Source: Planctomycetota bacterium (GTDB lineage: Bacteria; Planctomycetota; J058; JAJDCP01). From it: 64,000 nucleotides of DNA. Location of the stretch: NCBI GenBank assembly GCA_029260765.1, contig JAJDCP010000012.1, positions 1 through 64,000 on the forward strand. Direction: 5' to 3'. The translations under genes were made by a program, and so were the position numbers. Under the pieces are notes generated by a model. That model had not been told where the DNA came from and did no database searches. It worked only from the letters and a program-made list of their open reading frames with translations. Of the stretch, positions 45,514 to 56,677 are shown in pieces (position 1 is the first letter of the stretch; every line of letters starts with the position of its first letter).

Positions 45514-47299
45514 TGCGGCAGAAAAACACCGCCTCGACCTGTCGCTCTGGAAGCGGCTCTGGAGCTTCACCCGGCCCTATCTCAGCACAGTGCGCTGGTT
45601 GGTGGCCGCCGCCTTCTGCACCGCCGTCATCGATGCTGTGCTGCCGCTGCTGACCCGGCAGCTCATCGACGATGTGGCGACGGGTGCCGAGATCTCTATG
45701 GTCGGCTACGGGCTGGCCTACCTGGCGTTGACGCTGGGGTTGGCGGCCAGCATCTCGTCGTTCATTCGGCTGGCGGGGAAGATCAAGACCCATGTCAGCT
45801 ACGACATCCGTCAGGCGGGTTTCGAGCGGCTCCAGCAGCTATCGTTCGCCTACTTCGACAAACGCTCCAGTGGCTGGCTGATGGCCCGCATGACCTCGGA
45901 CTGCGACCGGCTGGCGAATGTACTGGCCTGGGGCGTGCTCGATCTGGTCTGGGGCGGCACCATGCTGTGCATGATCGGACTGGTGATGGTCTGGCTCGAT
46001 CTCCGGCTGGGTTTGTTGGTGATGCTGGTGGTGCCGGTGCTCGCCTGGATCAGCGCCTACCTGCGCAAACGCATCCTGGCGAGTGCGCGCAAGGTGCGCG
46101 AGACCAATTCGCGCATCACAGCGGGCTTCAACGAGGCGATCGCTGGCGTGACCACCACCAAGTCGTTCGCACGCGAGCAAGAGAACCTTGAGGAGTTCGG
46201 CAAGCTGACCGGGGGCATGTTCCAGGCCTCGGTCAAGAACGCGCTGCACTCGGCGGTCTATCTGCCGCTGGTGATGACTCTGGGGAGTCTGGCGACAGGT
46301 CTGGCGCTGGTCTTTGGAGGGGTCGAGCTCGGAGCGGGCTTACTCAGTGTGGGCACCCTGGTCGCCTTTCTCAACTACACGCAGCGCTTCTTCGACCCGG
46401 TCACCCAGATCGCCCATTGGTTCGCCGAGCTGCAGATGGCGCAGGCCTCTGCTGAGCGGGTGATCGGCTTGATCGACACCCAACCGGCGATCGTCGACGC
46501 GCCAGAAGTACTGGCGCAGGCTGCCAGCCAGCCCACAGATACACGCTTCAAGACGATCGAGCTGCGTGGGGTGGGGTTTGGTTACGACCCGAAGCAGCCT
46601 GTCCTGGAGGGCATCGATCTGAAGGTGCGGGCCGGCCAGAGCATCGCCCTGGTCGGTGCCACCGGAGGGGGGAAGTCGACCATCGTCAGCCTGCTGTGCC
46701 GTTTCTACGAGCCGGTCTCCGGGCAGATCCTGTTCGATGGCCGCGACTACCGGCAGTACCCGCTGGCCTGGTTGCAGTCGAAGCTCGGCATCGTGCTGCA
46801 GACCCCGCACCTGTTCAGCGGCAGCGTCGCGCAGAACATACGCTACGGGCGCCTCGACGCCAGCGACGCCGAAGTCGAGGCAGCCGCGGCCGCGGTCGGC
46901 GCGGACGGCTTCATCAGCGAGCTCGAGAAGGGCTACCAGACCGAGGTCGGCGAGGGGGGCGTGCGTCTGTCGACGGGCCAGAAGCAGCTGGTCTCTTTCG
47001 CGCGGGCGATCCTGGCCGACCCGGAGATCCTGGTGATGGACGAGGCGACCTCGTCGGTGGACACCGAGACCGAGCGCCACATTCAGGCCGCTCTCGAGCG
47101 CGTGCTGCAGCAGCGTACCAGCTTCATCATCGCCCACCGCCTGTCGACCATCCGCCGCGCGGACTGCATCGTGGTCATCGACAAGGGGCGCATCGTTGAG
47201 CAGGGCAGCCATCGGGAGTTGTTGGCCCTGCGCGGCGAGTACCACGCGCTCTACAGCCAGCAGAGTTTGCGCGATGTGGTGTTGGCGCGGGCGGGCTGA
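45506..47299 (+). CDS. Heterodimeric ABC exporter, subunit with catalytic glutamate
   Basis: The 597-residue partner has six transmembrane helices and an ATPase domain with Walker A GATGGGKST (about 384-392), Walker B LVMDEATSS with catalytic Glu513, and the H-loop AHRLS. Its signature motif reads LSTGQ (488-492) instead of LSGGQ. The altered signature faces the Asp-containing site of the other subunit, so together they give one canonical and one degenerate ATP site, as in BmrCD and TM287/288. ATG 45506 lies inside the end of the previous gene with AAGGAG upstream. It converges on the deacylase gene three bases away. Confidence 0.9.
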   Translation: MHDAAEKHRLDLSLWKRLWSFTRPYLSTVRWLVAAAFCTAVIDAVLPLLTRQLIDDVATGAEISMVGYGLAYLALTLGLAASISSFIRLAGKIKTHVSYDIRQAGFERLQQLSFAYFDKRSSGWLMARMTSDCDRLANVLAWGVLDLVWGGTMLCMIGLVMVWLDLRLGLLVMLVVPVLAWISAYLRKRILASARKVRETNSRITAGFNEAIAGVTTTKSFAREQENLEEFGKLTGGMFQASVKNALHSAVYLPLVMTLGSLATGLALVFGGVELGAGLLSVGTLVAFLNYTQRFFDPVTQIAHWFAELQMAQASAERVIGLIDTQPAIVDAPEVLAQAASQPTDTRFKTIELRGVGFGYDPKQPVLEGIDLKVRAGQSIALVGATGGGKSTIVSLLCRFYEPVSGQILFDGRDYRQYPLAWLQSKLGIVLQTPHLFSGSVAQNIRYGRLDASDAEVEAAAAAVGADGFISELEKGYQTEVGEGGVRLSTGQKQLVSFARAILADPEILVMDEATSSVDTETERHIQAALERVLQQRTSFIIAHRLSTIRRADCIVVIDKGRIVEQGSHRELLALRGEYHALYSQQSLRDVVLARAG

Positions 47300-47302
47300 G
47301 AA

Positions 47303-49060
<1,758 letters not shown>

Positions 49061-49104
49061 GCTGTGCTCCCGGGTTGTGCGATCCCCATACTGTATCAGG
49101 GCTG

Positions 49105-49992
49105 TTAATCGATCGGTTGAGGTTTCTTCGGGCCGCTGCGTCGCCGCATCAAACCTTCCTGGGCGGTGGTGCACACCAGCCGGCCCTGGCGGTCGAAGAA
49201 GCGTCCCCGCACCAACCCGCGTGCCCCCGAAGCCGACGGGCTTTCGACGACGTACAGCAGCCATTCGTCCATGCGGAAAGGCCGGTGGAAGTGCATCGAG
49301 TGGTCGAGGCTGGCCGCTTGCATGCCGCGGGTCAGCCACGATACGGCATGCGGTCGCAGGCAGGTGCCCAGAAACGAGAAGTCCGAAGCGTAGGCGAGCA
49401 GGTAGCGGTGCAGGGCGGGATCGTCGGGCAGCTCGCCACAGGCCTTGTACCAGACCCGGTGCTGGGGAGGTTTCACCTGAGGGGCGAGGGGATGGACCGG
49501 ATCGAGCGGGCGCAGCTCGATGGGCCGGTCGCGCAGCGCCCGCTCGCGCCACGTCTTGGGAATGGTCTCGACCACCGAACGCGCCAGCTGTTGTTCGGAG
49601 ACCAGATCTTCAGGAGGCGGTGTCTCGGGCATGCTGTCCTGGTGCTCGAAGCCCGGCTCGTCGATCTGGAAGGAGGCGGACAGGTGGAAGATCGCCCGCC
49701 CCTTCTGCACAGCGACGACCCGGCGGGTCGTGAAGCTGCTGCCGTCCCGGATCGCATCGACCTCGTAGATGATCGGGCGGTCGACGTCGCCGCGGCGCAG
49801 GAAATAGGCGTGCAGCGAGTGGGCGCTGCGTTCGCTGGGCACGGTCTGGGTGGCCGCCGACAGGGCCTGGCCCAGCACCTGCCCGCCGAACACGGTGCCC
49901 CAGCCCAGATCCTGGCTTTGGCCGCGGAACAGGCGGTCTTCGAGGCGTTCGAGGGCGAGCAGCTCGATCAGTTGGCTGAGGACTTCGCTCAT
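49105..49992 (-). CDS. tesB: Acyl-CoA thioesterase II (TesB family)
   Basis: TesB hydrolyses acyl-CoA to free fatty acid and CoA. The 295-residue protein is a double hotdog with [10 protein letters not shown] near 40-50, ASDFSFLG with the catalytic Asp, [12 protein letters not shown], and the late TTAQEGLMR with the catalytic Gln. ATG 49992 has GGAG five bases upstream. A GTG five codons earlier is the alternative. It precedes the deacylase on the minus strand. Confidence 0.92.
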   Translation of the reverse strand: MSEVLSQLIELLALERLEDRLFRGQSQDLGWGTVFGGQVLGQALSAATQTVPSERSAHSLHAYFLRRGDVDRPIIYEVDAIRDGSSFTTRRVVAVQKGRAIFHLSASFQIDEPGFEHQDSMPETPPPEDLVSEQQLARSVVETIPKTWRERALRDRPIELRPLDPVHPLAPQVKPPQHRVWYKACGELPDDPALHRYLLAYASDFSFLGTCLRPHAVSWLTRGMQAASLDHSMHFHRPFRMDEWLLYVVESPSASGARGLVRGRFFDRQGRLVCTTAQEGLMRRRSGPKKPQPID

Positions 49993-50275
49993 GGGGGCTC
50001 CGGACACGGTTTGGGGCAGTGTACCATCTGCTTGCTTGCCGAGCTTGGCACGCGAGAGGAAGGCGTGGTGAGAGAGGCCGTGCTTGGCAGCGTGCGTCGG
50101 GTCACGGTCAAAGCGTCGGTGGACGCTGCATCCTTCGGAATTCGTCTTGTGGCGGGTCCTGTCGGCTGATGCCCCATGCGCTTGCCACGTAAGTTGGGTG
50201 CCATCATCTGCTGGCGCTGACGCGGGCGTGTGGGCGAGCTACTGAGGCCCGAGCAGATGAATTGCCAGCAGCGGC

Positions 50276-50578
50276 ATGCTGGCCAAGCGACCGCAGAACA
50301 ACCGCGGCGTGACCTCATTCTCCCGCTTCGTTGGCGACGAGCATTACGAGAACGCACAGAGCGCTGACGCCTTCCCCGCCTGCTGGACTTGGTCGATCTC
50401 TGCGCTCGTCGCGAGCATTCAGGAGAGCCGGATACTGTTGGAGGAAGGCGGAGTGGGCCAACTCGAGCATGGGTCGGTCGTCTGTTCGATCGGTCTGCAG
50501 GTCAGGGTCGACTACAAGCCGGCGTTCGGCTACCGCCCCGGGGCCTGGGACTCGATCCTACCGCCGACTGAGTGCTGA
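50276..50578 (+). CDS. Small orphan protein, unknown (1)
   Basis: The 100-residue frame has strong G/C preference at third codon positions, which supports coding. No family was recognised, and no signal peptide or membrane helix is visible. Its stop at 50578 lies 16 bases before the next gene start. A clear ribosome-binding site is not present before ATG 50276, so the start is uncertain. It opens an accessory stretch with several decayed genes. Confidence 0.45.
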   Translation: MLAKRPQNNRGVTSFSRFVGDEHYENAQSADAFPACWTWSISALVASIQESRILLEEGGVGQLEHGSVVCSIGLQVRVDYKPAFGYRPGAWDSILPPTEC

Positions 50579-50594
50579 AGAAGAGGAGAAGATC

Positions 50595-51113
50595 ATGGCC
50601 GGAAAACCGAGAGCCAGGCCGCTCGCGATGGTCAAGGCGAAGTTGCCGGACACCCTCAGCTTTGGCCCGGAGTGCGAGCAGATCGCTCGGAACGACCCGT
50701 CGGTCCGGTCTGGGCTCGACCGGATCTGTGAGCAATGGTCGAGCGACGATTACGTCCAATCGATCCGCGGCGGCCAGCCCTTCCTGATCCTCGAGCCGAT
50801 GGCACATCAGGCGCTCGAGGGCCTGGGCGGTCAGGTCCTCAGGGTTCCGAAGCTGCGGCTCGTCTTCAAGCAGTTGAGCGATGGCGTCGTAGATGGCCAC
50901 GCGAGTGGGCTCGTCAGCAGCTCGGGCGATGCGCGGGAGCAGGCGAGTGTCGCCCGCGGCGTGGCACGCATCGGGGTCAACGTGCTCGAGCGGTGTCTGC
51001 TCGTCATGCAGCATGGCGGTGTCGACCCATGGAAAGAAGATCCCAAGCGGCCCTTCTACCTCGAGCTGCCCGAGGGCACCACGACCTCGCCTGCCGCGCA
51101 GGGAACGGGCTGA
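50595..51113 (+). CDS. Small orphan protein, unknown (2)
   Basis: ATG 50595 is preceded by AGGAG at six bases, and codons end mostly in G or C. The 172-residue product was not recognised. It is mixed alpha/beta in character, has an N-terminal basic stretch and no membrane segment. A long frame on the opposite strand (51197-50502) is judged a shadow. It sits 16 bases after the preceding small gene and 68 bases before the next one, so the three may form one unit. Confidence 0.5.
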   Translation: MAGKPRARPLAMVKAKLPDTLSFGPECEQIARNDPSVRSGLDRICEQWSSDDYVQSIRGGQPFLILEPMAHQALEGLGGQVLRVPKLRLVFKQLSDGVVDGHASGLVSSSGDAREQASVARGVARIGVNVLERCLLVMQHGGVDPWKEDPKRPFYLELPEGTTTSPAAQGTG

Positions 51114-51181
51114 AGGGTCCTGCAACGCCGCGACGTGCCGCAGTGCAGGGAGCGGCCTGGAAGGATCCGGAGGGATGGCAC

Positions 51182-51394
51182 ATGCCGAAAGAAACACACG
51201 ACAGCCCCGAGACCCGGCGTCACAGTCCCAAGACGCTCCGCGCTGGAATCAGCATCGACACGGGTCGGCGCCACACGATCGAAGTCTATCTGTCGTCCGG
51301 CCAGGTCGAGATAGGTGCGATCGAGCTGGATGTGAGGCGGCTCTGCCAGATCGAGGTGGATGCGATCGAGCTGGAGGTCTGTCCGAGGCGCTGA
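51182..51394 (+). CDS. Small orphan protein with internal repeat, unknown (3)
   Basis: The 70-residue frame has GGAGG eight bases before ATG 51182. Its second half is a short duplication: VEIGAIELDV and VDAIELEV come from a roughly 36-base imperfect direct repeat at about 51303-51385. The N-terminus is rich in Thr, Arg and Pro. No function can be given. Confidence 0.4.
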   Translation: MPKETHDSPETRRHSPKTLRAGISIDTGRRHTIEVYLSSGQVEIGAIELDVRRLCQIEVDAIELEVCPRR

Positions 51395-51498
51395 TGGGTC
51401 TCGCAGACTTCGCATCAAGCCTGCACGCAGCGAAGCGAGAACCGGAACGCAGCCCACGGGCATCGTCGCCCATGCGCTGCCTCGACAGCTTGAACCGG

Positions 51499-52520
51499 TC
51501 ACCAGTCCAACTGGGGATCTGGCACCCCCGAGCAGCTGATCAACACGCCGCGTTCCGCGTGCCTGACGGCGACGTAGAGCAGGGCCCGCTCCAGCTGCTG
51601 CGCCTCACGGAGCGCAGCAGAGTCTTCCAACGCAGCTGGCCTTTGTCGGCGCCCGCGATCACCATCCTGTCGAACCCGAGGCCCTGGATCCGTTGCGTGC
51701 TCACGCCCCTCTGCAGCATGGCGGCCTCATAGCGGTGGCGCAGCTTGTTTGTACGCGCGACCGGACAGCTGCGGTTCAGGTCGCCGTCACCCATCCAGGT
51801 CGCGATGCTGGCCACCTCTGCCTCGAAGTTGGGGAGCCCTGTGTCTCAGGCGGCGCCCCATGCATCAGTGAGCGGTAGCCCGCGACGGTGTCGGCTCCAT
51901 CGTCGAGGTCGTCCACGGCGACGCTTTCGGGCAGGGCGACCTTGAAGCGTCGATCTCATCGGTGCTGCGGTAGTTGATCCGCAGGCTCCGGCTGCGGCGC
52001 CGGATGTTGGTGCCCGCCCGGCCCAGCATCACCTTCTTGCGGTAGATGCGTTGGAGGCCGTCGCCGACGATGAACAGGTCGTTGGGCTGCTCGCCGGGGA
52101 TGACTTGCCGCAGCAAAATGAAGGAATGGCTGCTCGTGTCTTGGGCCTCGTCGACCACCACGGCACGGTAGGTGGACCGCGCCCGTCCCTGCCGCAACGG
52201 CGCCAGGGCGTCGCGCAGAACAGCTTCGGGCTCGCGCAGCCCGTGCTTCTCGAGCGGGTCGAAGCCAGAGAGGGGATGCGGCCCCTGTAGGAAGATCCGC
52301 GCTGGCAGGCGCTCAAACAGCGCGTGACGGAGGAAGATCCTCGGTAACCACGCGCGGTATTCCGGCTGTTCCAGAGATCCTCGCTCAAGGCTCGAAGCAG
52401 GCTGCCCATGTCCGCGGGCAGCTCTCCGTTCATCTCCAGCGTCCTCAGTTTCCCTTCGGCACTCGAAGCACTCCAGAGCGCTGGACCTCGCGCACCCAGA
52501 TCAGGGGTTGGCGCATGGTG
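51499..52520 (-). pseudogene. Decayed UvrD/Rep-type helicase
   Basis: Translation in several frames gives pieces of a superfamily I helicase in the right order: VVVDEAQDTSSHSF (Walker B), NDLFIVGDGLQRIYRKK, LRINYRSTDEI, then in another frame VALPESVAVDDLDDGAD, in another FDRMVIAGADKGQ, and finally RALLYVAVRHAERGVLISCSG ending at TGA 51499. Frame changes lie near 52370, 51950, 51840 and 51630, and the N-terminal ATP-binding motif is missing. The boundary on the right is approximate. It is clearly broken. Confidence 0.8.
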
Positions 52521-52550
52521 TGCACGTAATGTATAGATTTTGTCTATGAT

Positions 52551-52578
52551 TTGCTTGACGCTCTCGCTGAAGTATGAC
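52551..52578 (+). promoter_or_regulatory. Possible promoter of the APC-type permease
   Basis: TTGCTT (52551-52556) and TATGAC (52573-52578) are 16 bases apart and end 39 bases before the permease start. Just upstream, ATAGA (52533-52537) and TCTAT (52543-52547) form a small inverted repeat that could be an operator. Confidence 0.3.
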
Positions 52579-52616
52579 AGGCTCAGGCTGGATCGCACCA
52601 CGGAGGTAATGCAGCC

Positions 52617-54620
52617 GTGACCACGACCTCACGACCCGCGGCGAGCAAGACCGCCAAGACACTTGGCCTGTTCGCCGTGTTCAGCATCTCTGCCGGGGCC
52701 ATGATCAGCTCGGGGCTCTTCGTCCTGCCCGGCATCGTCTTCGCTTCTGCGGGCCCCGCCATCGTGGCTTGCTACGCTCTGGCTCTGGTCCTGGTCCTGC
52801 CGGTGATGTTCGCCAACGCTGAGTTGGCCACCGCGATGCCGCGCTCGGGGGGCAGCTATTTCTTCATCGAGCGGAGTCTCGGCTCTCTGGCGGGCACCGT
52901 CGCCGGACTCGCGGACTGGCTCGCTGTTTCGCTCAAGACCGCCTTTGCCCTGGTCGGCCTCGGCGCCCTGGCCGTGGTGGTCTTTCCCGGTCTGGCCGAA
53001 GATCTGGCCTCCGCAGAGATGTGGGTCCGTTTGACGGCCTGCGGGGCGGGCGTCGTGTTCACGATCGTCAACCTGGTCAGCACCAAGAGCACCGGCCAAT
53101 TGCAGGTGTTGATGGTGATCGGGTTGTTGGCGATCCTGGTCGGGTACGTCGCTTTCACGGGGCCTCAAGTCGAGGCTGCGCGGGTCTTTACGGATTTCAA
53201 CCCGGGAGGCTTGCACTCGATCTTCGCCGTCGCAGGCCTGGTATTCGTGTCGTTCGCGGGTCTGACCAAGGTGACGGCCGTGGCGGGTGAGGTCAAACGA
53301 CCGACCCGCGACCTGCCGATGGGGATGTTCCTGGCCGCCGCCGTGGTGGGAGGGTTGTACATCACCGTCGTCTTCACGACCGTGGGGACGGTCGATGCAG
53401 AGAAACTCTCCGGCTCGCTGACGCCGCTGGTCCTCGGCGCATCCAGCGTCGGGGGTTGGTTGGTGATCCTGGTCGAGGCCGCGGCCTTCCTGGCTTTCGC
53501 CACCACAGCCAACGCGGGCATATTGTCGGCCTCCCGCGCGCCGATGGCGATGAGCCGGGACGGGTTGATGCCCGAGCCGCTGTCACGCAAGAGCCAACGT
53601 TTCGGCACACCTCATGTGGCCGTCAGCCTGACCGGGCTGTTCTGCGTGGCCATCGTGGCGCTGCTGTCCATCGAGGATCTGGTCAAGATGGCCTCGACGA
53701 TGGTGTTGCTGATGTTCATCCTGGTGAACCTGTCGCTGGTGACGCTGCGCTTCTCGAAGCTGCAGAACTACCGGCCGTCCTACCGCAGCCCCTGGGCCCC
53801 GTGGCCCCAGTTGGTGGCTTCGGTGATCTATGCCTTCCTGTTGTTCGAGATGGGAACCACCACCCTGTTGATGACCGCAGGCTTCATCCTGTTCGGCTTG
53901 ATCTGGTACGCCGCGTACGTACGGCCCCGGGTCGACCGCCAGTCGGCCCTGGTCTACCTCGTGAAGCGCCTGGTCGCTCCGGACATCGCGCGTCCCGAGC
54001 TCGAGGCCGAGCTCAAGCACCTGGCACTCGAGCGGGACCAGATCGAGATGGACCGTTTCGACGACTTGGTGGACAAGGCGGCTGTCCTCGACCTGCACGG
54101 GCCGATGCACATCGACGAGCTGTTCAAGAAAGTGGCCGAGACCCTGTCTGCCCGCCTGGGCCGGGACGCGGCGAGTATCGAAGCCGCGCTTCGCAAGCGC
54201 GAGGCCGAGTCGAGCACGGTGGTGCGTCCAGGCGTGGCGATCCCGCACCTGATCCTCGACGGCGAGGGCTGCTTCGACCTGGTGCTGGTGCGCTGTGTCG
54301 AGGGGGTGCGCTTCTCAGAGGTGCACGCGCCGAACATCAAGATCTTCGTGCTCGCGGGCACCCCGGATCAACGCAACCTGCACCTGCGCTGCCTGATGCA
54401 TCTCGCGAGCATCATCGAAGAGCCGGGCTTCAAAGAGCGCTGGTTCGCGGCCCGCGGCAGCGAGGGTCTGCGAGACCTGATGCACCTGTCGCAGCGGACG
54501 CGCGATGAGCCCTGGAGTCCTGCTGTGGAGGCGCGCCCCGAAGTTTCGGAGGCCCCGCAGGAAGAGGCCCCGCAGGAAGAGGCCCCGCCGCCTCCCGAGG
54601 ACCCCAAAGTAGCTGGCTGA
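52617..54620 (+). CDS. APC-family amino acid permease with C-terminal PTS EIIA-like domain
   Basis: The 667-residue protein has about 12 transmembrane helices (to about 440) of the APC amino acid/polyamine transporter type, with the early FSISAGAMISSGLFVLPG motif. After a helical linker, residues about 500-640 form a fructose-type EIIA-like domain, with a candidate phospho-His in VAIPHLI. Such hybrids are known and may be regulated by phosphorylation. A short tandem repeat encodes the EAPQE tail near residue 650. The GTG start has GGAGG ten bases upstream. The substrate is unknown. Confidence 0.85.
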   Translation: MTTTSRPAASKTAKTLGLFAVFSISAGAMISSGLFVLPGIVFASAGPAIVACYALALVLVLPVMFANAELATAMPRSGGSYFFIERSLGSLAGTVAGLADWLAVSLKTAFALVGLGALAVVVFPGLAEDLASAEMWVRLTACGAGVVFTIVNLVSTKSTGQLQVLMVIGLLAILVGYVAFTGPQVEAARVFTDFNPGGLHSIFAVAGLVFVSFAGLTKVTAVAGEVKRPTRDLPMGMFLAAAVVGGLYITVVFTTVGTVDAEKLSGSLTPLVLGASSVGGWLVILVEAAAFLAFATTANAGILSASRAPMAMSRDGLMPEPLSRKSQRFGTPHVAVSLTGLFCVAIVALLSIEDLVKMASTMVLLMFILVNLSLVTLRFSKLQNYRPSYRSPWAPWPQLVASVIYAFLLFEMGTTTLLMTAGFILFGLIWYAAYVRPRVDRQSALVYLVKRLVAPDIARPELEAELKHLALERDQIEMDRFDDLVDKAAVLDLHGPMHIDELFKKVAETLSARLGRDAASIEAALRKREAESSTVVRPGVAIPHLILDGEGCFDLVLVRCVEGVRFSEVHAPNIKIFVLAGTPDQRNLHLRCLMHLASIIEEPGFKERWFAARGSEGLRDLMHLSQRTRDEPWSPAVEARPEVSEAPQEEAPQEEAPPPPEDPKVAG

Positions 54621-54659
54621 TCCACCCCCCGGGACCACCGAGTTGAGGAAGGCCTCGCG

Positions 54660-55597
54660 ATGGATGCAGACACTCTGAGCGCGCTCGTACTGGGGACCGT
54701 GATCCTGGTGCTCGGCGCGGATTTTTTGGTGGAAGGTGCGTCTGCTCTCGCCCGTGGCTTCGGGGTCAGCCCGCTGTTCATCGGCCTGACCGTGGTCGCC
54801 TTTGGCACCAGCGCGCCTGAGCTCGCCGTCGCGATCAAGGCGGAGCTGGGCGGTCAGGAGCAGCTGGCCGTAGGCACAACGTCGTCGGTAGCAATATCGT
54901 CAACGTGCTCCTGATCCTCGGCCTGAGCGCGCTGGTCGCACCGCTGATTGTGGCACAGAAGCTGGTACGCAAGGATGTGCCGCTGATGATCGCGGCCAGC
55001 CTGTTGTTCTGGGGGCTGGCTGCGGACGGTCAGCTCAGCCGCACCGAAGGCCTCGTCCTGTTCTGCCTCTCCATCGCGTACACCGTACTGCTGATCCGCA
55101 CCAGCCGGCGCGAGCGCACAGAGATTCTCGCCGAGTACCAGGAGGCATTCGGCCACGACAAACCGCCTTCACGGCTAGCCTCGTTGGGCCGGGTAGTGCT
55201 CGGTAGCTTTATGCTCGTCGAGGGCTCGCGCATGTTTGTCGATGCGGCTGTGGTCACTGCCCGCCTGCTCGGCGTCAGCGAGCTGGTGGTCGGGTTGTCC
55301 ATCGTCGCGCTGGGAACCTCGTTGCCCGAGCTGGCCACATCACTGATGGCCGTCTCCAAAGGTGAGCGAGACATCGCCGTCGGCACCGTGATCGGCAGCA
55401 ACCTCTCAAACTCCGTCCACACACTCGAGGCTCCCCTGGAAGCTCTCGCCAACCAGGCGCGGGGCGCAGGAGAATTCGAGGGCCCGAGGTTGATGCGCGT
55501 CGTGCTCGCCGATGGCACCGTGATGACCCGCATCGACGTGGCCGCCTATGACCGCCTGGCCGCGGAGATCTTCGCGGGCTACCGCCGTCGGCAGTAG
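54660..55597 (+). pseudogene. Broken Ca2+/cation antiporter (YrbG-like)
   Basis: The first frame (from ATG 54660) has the CaCA signature GTSAPELAVAIKAELGG, then loses frame at about 54876: two extra bases (AC) separate LAVG from the expected NVVGSN. Reading continues in another frame as NVLLILGLSALVAPL and the second repeat VALGTSLPELATSLMAVSKG. After GTVIGSNLSN (about 55410) the expected final membrane helices are replaced by an unrelated hydrophilic sequence that runs to 55597. Two independent defects suggest a true pseudogene rather than one sequencing error. Confidence 0.8.
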
Positions 55598-55733
55598 TCC
55601 GCAGTTTTCTCCAGAAAAGTCTGAGCCCTTTCCGCCGTGCGGGAGAAGAGAGGACCGTGCCTTCACGAAGCAGGTGTCTGCGTTTTCCGTCTGGCACGAC
55701 TTTCCAAGAGATCGGTCCCGTAAAGGAGAAGAC

Positions 55734-56102
55734 ATGCCCAGCGACACACAGAAATGCGAAAAGAAGATCAGGCAGGTCAACGAGAGGCTCCGCGGGCTGC
55801 ACTTGACCCTCAACTGCCTCGACAATAGCCTGCAGGGCTTGCACAGCAAGATCGTGACATTCCCCGGAGGCCTCCCGAGGGCCAGTCTCGAACAGGAGAA
55901 GTTCGTCGCAAGGATCCAACGCATGCGTGGGGCCCTGCAGGCGTACTACGGAACTGCCTCGAAGGCCGCTAAGACGGGGCCACAGGGACAAGCGCTGCGA
56001 GCCTATGGGCAAGCCGCAAAATCGCTTTTCGGCACCAAAACAGGCGGGCTCTACGGAGACTACTACAGGTTTGCCAAGCTCGAGGCACAGAAGCGCCACT
56101 AA
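55734..56102 (+). CDS. Small helical protein, unknown
   Basis: The 122-residue protein is basic and mostly helical, with two long amphipathic stretches (about 5-40 and 50-85) that could form a coiled coil. An AAGGAG site lies five bases before the ATG. No family was recognised. It lies between two broken genes. Confidence 0.55.
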   Translation: MPSDTQKCEKKIRQVNERLRGLHLTLNCLDNSLQGLHSKIVTFPGGLPRASLEQEKFVARIQRMRGALQAYYGTASKAAKTGPQGQALRAYGQAAKSLFGTKTGGLYGDYYRFAKLEAQKRH

Positions 56103-56116
56103 CAGGCAGCCAGGTC

Positions 56117-56662
56117 TCAGACGACCACGAAAGCCATCGCGAAGATCTCCCCGTAGTCGCGGACGTCGAGCGCCGGCGCCTCAGGTGCGCGGCGCGGTGT
56201 CCCTCCGCAGAACCAGACACCCTGCGCGAGGTGCAGCACACCGTCCACGCCGGGCCGCAGGGCACGCAGCTCGCGCTCGCCTGGCAGGGCCCGGCAGCGC
56301 ATCGGATCGACGGCGGGTCCCAGCACCACGACCTCGCCGGCTGCCAGTTCTAGCTCGCATCCGTCACCAGGATCGTAGCGAGGACCCGGATGGCCGCGAG
56401 AATTCGGGCTTGAGCAGCGCAGACGCTACGGGGGTATCTTCGAGCAGCGAGAGTTCGAATTCGCCGGTCAGGCGGGGCCGCAGCAGAAACTGGCGACGGA
56501 TTCGGGCTAGCTCGAGCGGGCCGTCGAGGTCGCCTGGAAGCTGCCAGGAGTTTCGGGCTTTGCGGCTCCCCCGCCTTCCTGAGCCCGGAACACCCCGAAG
56601 TTTCCGAGCGCACCCTCGGGTAGCGGTTGGACGGTGAGCTCGACGATCCGGTGGTCCGGCAT
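56117..56662 (-). pseudogene. Frameshifted small protein, possibly cupin/AllA-like
   Basis: ATG 56662 has GAGGA upstream and opens a frame beginning MPDHRIVELTVQPLPEGALG. The frame breaks near 56545. A second frame carries LARIRRQFLLRPRLTGEFEL and breaks near 56380, and a third carries the C-terminal part (ELAAGEVVVLGP, then FAMAFVVV) to TGA at 56117. The order and the ending vaguely resemble ureidoglycolate lyase-like cupins, which is a weak guess. At least two frameshifts are required to join the pieces. Confidence 0.6.
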
Positions 56663-56677
56663 GGCTTCCTCGCGGGC

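Noticed and set aside
43696..45570. A 624-codon frame opposite the first ABC subunit
   Set aside because: It is a shadow of a well-defined transporter gene.
50068..50169. A short tail reading ASFGIRLVAGP that resembles the end of formylglycine-generating enzyme-type proteins
   Set aside because: Only some 30 residues are visible, with no upstream part of the domain, so it cannot be supported as a gene or pseudogene. The rest of 49993-50275 holds nothing recognisable.
50502..51197. A 231-codon minus-strand frame
   Set aside because: It looked somewhat protein-like, but the plus-strand frame from 50595 has a good ribosome-binding site and codons ending mostly in G or C, so the plus strand was preferred.
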